Shown here one piece after another: positions 60,189 to 64,000 of a stretch of 64,000 bases of DNA (the first letter of the stretch is position 1; each line of letters opens with the position of its first letter). Position numbers and translations under genes: made by a program. Origin of the DNA: Dioscorea cayenensis subsp. rotundata (lineage: Eukaryota > Streptophyta > Magnoliopsida > Dioscoreales > Dioscoreaceae); contig NC_052483.1 of the NCBI RefSeq assembly GCF_009730915.1, positions 1,302,001 through 1,366,000 on the forward strand, in the 5' to 3' direction. Under the pieces are notes generated by a model. The model saw only the letters and a program-made list of their open reading frames with translations. It did no database searches and was not told the origin of the DNA.

Positions 60189-60763
60189 CTTTCCTTTGGT
60201 ATTCTCTCAGAACTCAGAATAGAGCCCTTCACCTGGTTTTGCATCTCAAGGGGGAGCCCGGAAAGATATGCGATGACTGCAACTTCATTCTGGTAACGGT
60301 GAAGGGTGGTCAGATCAAGAACTAATGGCTGGTAAATATCCAGCTCATCCAACAGGCTACGGATGTGAGTGAAGAACTGAGGGACGGTACGATCGCCTTG
60401 ACGGGCTGTAAACAGTTGCTCATACAACTCAAAAACACGAGAGATATTATTTTCATTTTCATATGTCAATCTGCACATCTCCCAAATTGCCTTTGCAGTA
60501 GTAAACATCACCACACTTCGGGCAATATCCGGCTCCATATTACCAGTCAACCATGAGCGCATCGACAGATCCTCAAGAAGCCAATCAGCATACTTGGCAT
60601 CCTTCGAGTCCGGCGGATCTGGCATGAGGTACGATGATTTCTTATGAGCCATAAGGAACCGCTTCAAAAACTTTCGTGCCCAAAAAAACATAGTTCCTTC
60701 CATCCAACTTTTTGCGAGGGTACAATGGAGATTCTTAACTAAAGAATCATGAAACGAAGACAT
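60185..60763 (-). CDS. Copia gag (UBN2-type) of the 1.9-kb element
   Basis: An uninterrupted frame of 192 codons begins MSSFHDSLVKNL. It shows the gag pattern WARKFLKRFLMAHKK, KYADWLLEDLSMRSWLTGNM, TTAKAIWEMCRLTY, NNISRVFELYEQLFTARQGD, VPQFFTHIRSLLDELD and AYLSGLPLEMQNQVKGSIL. This is capsid-forming protein; the zinc knuckle is missing because the deletion removes it. The last eight codons belong to the deletion junction, read out of frame relative to the RT part. The intact frame fits recent insertion. Confidence 0.85.
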   Translation of the reverse strand: MSSFHDSLVKNLHCTLAKSWMEGTMFFWARKFLKRFLMAHKKSSYLMPDPPDSKDAKYADWLLEDLSMRSWLTGNMEPDIARSVVMFTTAKAIWEMCRLTYENENNISRVFELYEQLFTARQGDRTVPQFFTHIRSLLDELDIYQPLVLDLTTLHRYQNEVAVIAYLSGLPLEMQNQVKGSILSSERIPKER

Positions 60764-62401
60764 GACGACGACAAGACAAATCCTTCGAAGAATAAGACAA
60801 GGGCATCACCGGGTGAGGGTTGAGGAACATCACCAGGTGCCCATAGACCAACGAGAACGGCAAGAGATGAACAGCGGCTGGTAGTAGAGGTGGCGGCGGT
60901 GGGTGGAAGACTAGGATTTGGAGTGGCGGCTAGGGTTTTGGGTGGCGGCTAGGGTTTAACCTAGAGCTCTGGTACCATGTGAGAATAGGAGAAATAATTT
61001 GTATATTTTATTAGAAAAGGAGTACAAGGATATATATATAGAGAAATACTAGGGTTTTGTGGTATGGGCCCAATATGGCCCATTAACCAAATATAAACTA
61101 TAACATAACTCTAACAAAACCAATGATTGTTATTGCCTTTAATAAAGGCTTACTAACTTGAGGAATTTTGCCAATATCTTCTAGGACATGATCAATATAG
61201 TGTGTTGTACATTGTGTCCAATACAGATATGGCCTTTTTGCTTGTAAAAGTTTTCCTAGGTAAAAGATAAGCACAACAATTAATCTTATTATGTATAGTC
61301 ATAAAATAAAAATAAGGCAAATAAGAGTATGAAGCAAAACAAATAAAAATGAAGAGCTTAAAACAAGGTAACATAAATAAACAATTTTAAAATTACAAGC
61401 TATGACAAAGTTATTAGCATTCTTTGTAATTAATTGGAATAGATTAGCCTCTCCAATTTGCTCCACAAAAGACTCAACAAATCAAATGTCTTCTCTCGCA
61501 TTTTTACGTAGATTGAAGCATCGATCGACTTAACAAACATAGTTCCAATGGGACAATTGACCAAGAAATTTATCAAACTCCTCTTTCATCCATCTAATAT
61601 AATAGAACACCATGTTTCACCCAAGCTTCTTTATGATTCTTGAACAAATCATTTGTATACTCTAACTCCTTTAGTAATGATCCTCTTAACTCATGGCAAC
61701 TTGGAGGCTTCCAGTTTGGGCTATATTGCCCAATAGTTTTAATAGCACACTTAAATGACTCTAACTTTGTGATAGTAAATGAAATCCCCACTTGATTGAA
61801 AAATTGAGCAATGTATTAACATGCTTCTTTTCTTTGCTTCTTGTCACATGCATCTTTGATATCTGTTGCTTCAATTTCCCTTGCTTTCTCAATTATAGTT
61901 TTTCCAGCTTATTATAGATAAAAGAATCCATTGGACCTTTTTACCTCGGTTTTAAAAAGCTATCCAACATATGAAAACTTTAGAATGACCTTTTTTTTTT
62001 CTTACAATTTCCTTCATCCTCTTCATCTTCAATTTCCACCACATTTTCAAAGTCATCAAAGTCTGGTAAATTATCATAATTTTATTTTTGATTTATTTTC
62101 TCATTCATGTAAGATAGCAACTCTTCTTTAACATGTGTTGGACACTTTAAGCATGATTTGGCATTTATGTGATTACCAATTTGATGTTGTTTGGCTTGAT
62201 AAATGCCACATTTTGTTGCCTTCACACAAAACATGCATGCAACACTATTAGGGTCTTTAGGATCATTAAAAATATTATCTTTCCATCCTGGATCCTTTTT
62301 GTTGTTTCCCGTTCCACTTGAAGTAGCACCTCACTCATTTAAACTTAACTACCTAGTTCCTGCACCTTTTAAATAGAGTAAAATAATTGCTAGTTGAATC
62401 T

Positions 62402-64000
62402 TGATAGTATCAAAACTGAAGAAAGGTGCACAAGACGGAGTTTTGTATAAACGTTTGACTACCTAAAACAATGAGCTCTCCCTTCAATATATAGAAGATG
62501 TACAATAGATCATATCTCTCAATTATATGTATGGCAAATAATATCCCCCAATTAAACCATAATGTATGGTATGTAATTACAAAATAAATCACAACAATAT
62601 CTTAATAGCTTGCATTGACCATATCTTGATAGCTGTCGTTGACATCCTCCCCCTTTCCCCTATTCTCTCAAATTGATGTTGGTGAATCAAGCAACATCAA
62701 TTTGTTAACAAAAAACTGATACCGAGCACAAGTGAGATTTTGTGAGAATATCTGCAATCTGACGATTTGTAGAGATGTGGGGAAGAGTAATATAACCATT
62801 TATAAAAGCTTTACGGATTGAGTGACAATCCACCTCAATGTGCTTGGTACACTTGTGAAATATCGGATTGACCACAATCTGAATAGCACTTGTATTTTTA
62901 GCATGTAGGGGAGTAGGACTAGATTGTAGATAACCCAATTTAGAAAGAATGACATGTAACCAAGTAATTTTAGAACATGCCGATGGCATAGCACGATATT
63001 CAGCCTCTAGTTGAGGATTTGGAAACTCTTTCTTTCTTTTTTTTTTTTACATTTCCAAGAAATTAATGCATCACCAATGTATACACACCAACTTGTAGTA
63101 AAGCATCTCATAATAGGGCAATCAACCCAATTAGCATTACTATAGGCAACAAGATGAAAAGATGAACCATATGGAAAAAAGAGGCCGCAAGTAGGAGTAT
63201 CAAGAAGATAGCCGATGATTCATTTAACAGCTACCATATGTAAATGGCGTGGTGAAGCCATAAATTGACTCACTATGTTGACTACCAATGCTATATTTAG
63301 TCGAGTAGTAGTTAAGTAAACTAGGCTCCCGACTAGTCACCGATATAATGTCGGATCTTAGATGGGATCATCATCATCTTAGATGGGATTTACAATGATT
63401 CTTTTCTAGCTCTTGTGAATTTCAAGCCCCAAAAAATAAGCAAAAGACCCAATCTCTTTCATGTTAAAAAAAGCACGAATGGAGGCTTTAAGTTACTGAA
63501 TCTCACTGTTGTCAGTTACAGTAATAATAATATCATCTAGATAGAAAAGTAAAAGAACAATACCTACAGAAGCCTTTTCGTAAAAATAAAGAAGGATCAT
63601 ATTGGCTTTGCACAAAAGAGAGATGGAGTGTTTGTGGGAATTTCTCAAACTAAGCCCGTATAAAGAGCGCATCTGTACGATTAGAAGTAGTCAATCCTGG
63701 GGGAGGATGCATGTAAATGTCTTCTTTAAGATCTCATGAAGGAATGCAGTCTTTACATTCATTTTGGCAACCAGATAAAAATTTTCCTCGTAATCTATCC
63801 CATATTCTTAACAATTGTCAAGAGCTACTAGTCGAGTGTTATACAAGTCCAAGGATCCATCAGAGTTAAGTTTGATAGAAAACACTCATTTACACCCAAT
63901 GGGATTGATTGAGGGTGGACATGATACAACATCCTAAGTATCATTTTGTTGTAAGGGTTTAAGTTCTTCTTGCATAGCTTGTTTCCAATGGTCATGCTTT
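62402..64000 (-). mobile_element. Ty1/copia element, 3' LTR and RNase H/RT, running off the window
   Basis: A likely 3' LTR is 62402-62643 (minus strand TGTCAACGACAG at one end, ...GATACTATCA at the other), followed to the right by a PPT (GGGGAAAGGGGGAGGA). Then come RNase H (62705-62989, with HKCTKHIEVDCHSIRKAF and NRQIADILTK), the HISWKCKK and FMASPRHLHMVA blocks (about 63040-63260), and RT (LHLSFVQSQYDPSLF, about 63590-63640), all on the minus strand with frequent stops. The 5' part lies beyond 64000. The LTR's left boundary is less certain than the right. Confidence 0.75.

Larger units (their letters stand above)
59218..61121 (-). mobile_element. Young 1.9-kb Ty1/copia deletion derivative with AAACC target duplication
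   Basis: LTRs at 59223-59359 (137 bp) and 60978-61116 (139 bp) differ by one substitution and a 2-bp TA slip. Target duplications AAACC lie at 59218-59222 and 61117-61121. On the minus strand the LTR runs TGTTAGAGTTATG to CTATTCTCACA; the PPT is GCTTGAGGGGGAG and the primer site TGGTACCAGAGC. The interior holds only gag and the RT-end/RNase H part, joined near 60200; protease, integrase and most of RT are deleted. It sits inside the hAT relic and splits its Gly-Phe codons. Confidence 0.95.
57383..62335 (-). pseudogene. hAT-superfamily transposase relic (BED finger to hATC), interrupted
   Basis: Reading right to left on the minus strand one sees the BED zinc finger (CMFCVKATKCGIYQAKQHQI, about 62180-62250), a DUF659-like block (KPPSCHELRGSLLKE, about 61640-61710; NCPIGTMFVKSIDAS), YWTQCTTHYIDHVLEDIGK (about 61150-61230), then after the inserted copia IYNRIGVLNMMR, ASFWNGVIFTLKAMGPLV (about 58930-59000), NKTAEGLFGIPLVTRSM (58540-58600), a decayed hATC region, and a C-terminus with KLTWGTLASVVGVEEPIKFTR and an acidic tail to about 57670. 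CAGTGTTGTCAAGCATAGG at 57383 looks like the hAT terminus. Stops abound. The other terminus was not found. Confidence 0.82.

Overview
The window is nuclear DNA from a flowering plant. It has intron-bearing plant genes, an AT-rich background, a cytosolic-type tRNA-Ile gene and many retroelements. The YABBY gene at 25617-26874 starts like grass DROOPING LEAF and lacks the N-terminal extension of eudicot CRABS CLAW. That points to a monocot, probably not a grass given the low GC of the genes; the lineage is an inference from one gene. An exact 1000-base run of N (42057-43056) shows a scaffolded draft assembly.

Left of the gap is a gene-bearing region. In order it holds: the 3' part of a cyclase-associated protein gene (222-3530, +); a GPI-type GH17 beta-1,3-glucanase with a one-base frameshift (5164-7229, +); an intact L-type lectin receptor kinase (8184-10187, -), then an internally deleted paralogue (10554-11890, -) and a 56-base relic of a third copy (12672-12727, -); a decayed L1-type LINE (16456-21262, +); the CRC/DL-type YABBY gene; an SCL3-like GRAS gene (29173-30468, +) with a perfect 53-bp duplication over its stop codon; a plant-specific protein of unknown function (31312-32031, -); tRNA-Ile(AAT) (35561-35634, -); a two-exon DnaJ-type CxxC protein (36245-37598, +); and the first exon of a MIKC MADS-box gene (39453-39634, +). 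Small elements lie between them: two SINEs, a weaker SINE-like relic, and two non-autonomous hAT-like elements with target duplications.

Right of the gap no host gene is recognisable. It is a nest of transposons, nearly all on the minus strand. A Ty3/gypsy element shares a single LTR between two internal ends and is split inside its integrase codons by a Ty1/copia element. A LINE is split around a copia body that has no LTRs. A hAT transposase relic is split by a very young 1.9-kb copia deletion derivative with a clean AAACC target duplication. A further copia runs off the window end. Several boundaries can be read to the base, so the order of insertions can be reconstructed.

The genes do not form one pathway. 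The regulators (YABBY, GRAS, MADS) and the receptor-kinase cluster are ordinary plant neighbours. I found no new biological system; the most unusual signals are structural: retroelement chimeras, an LTR shared by two element ends, the duplicated stop codon, and duplications at element edges.
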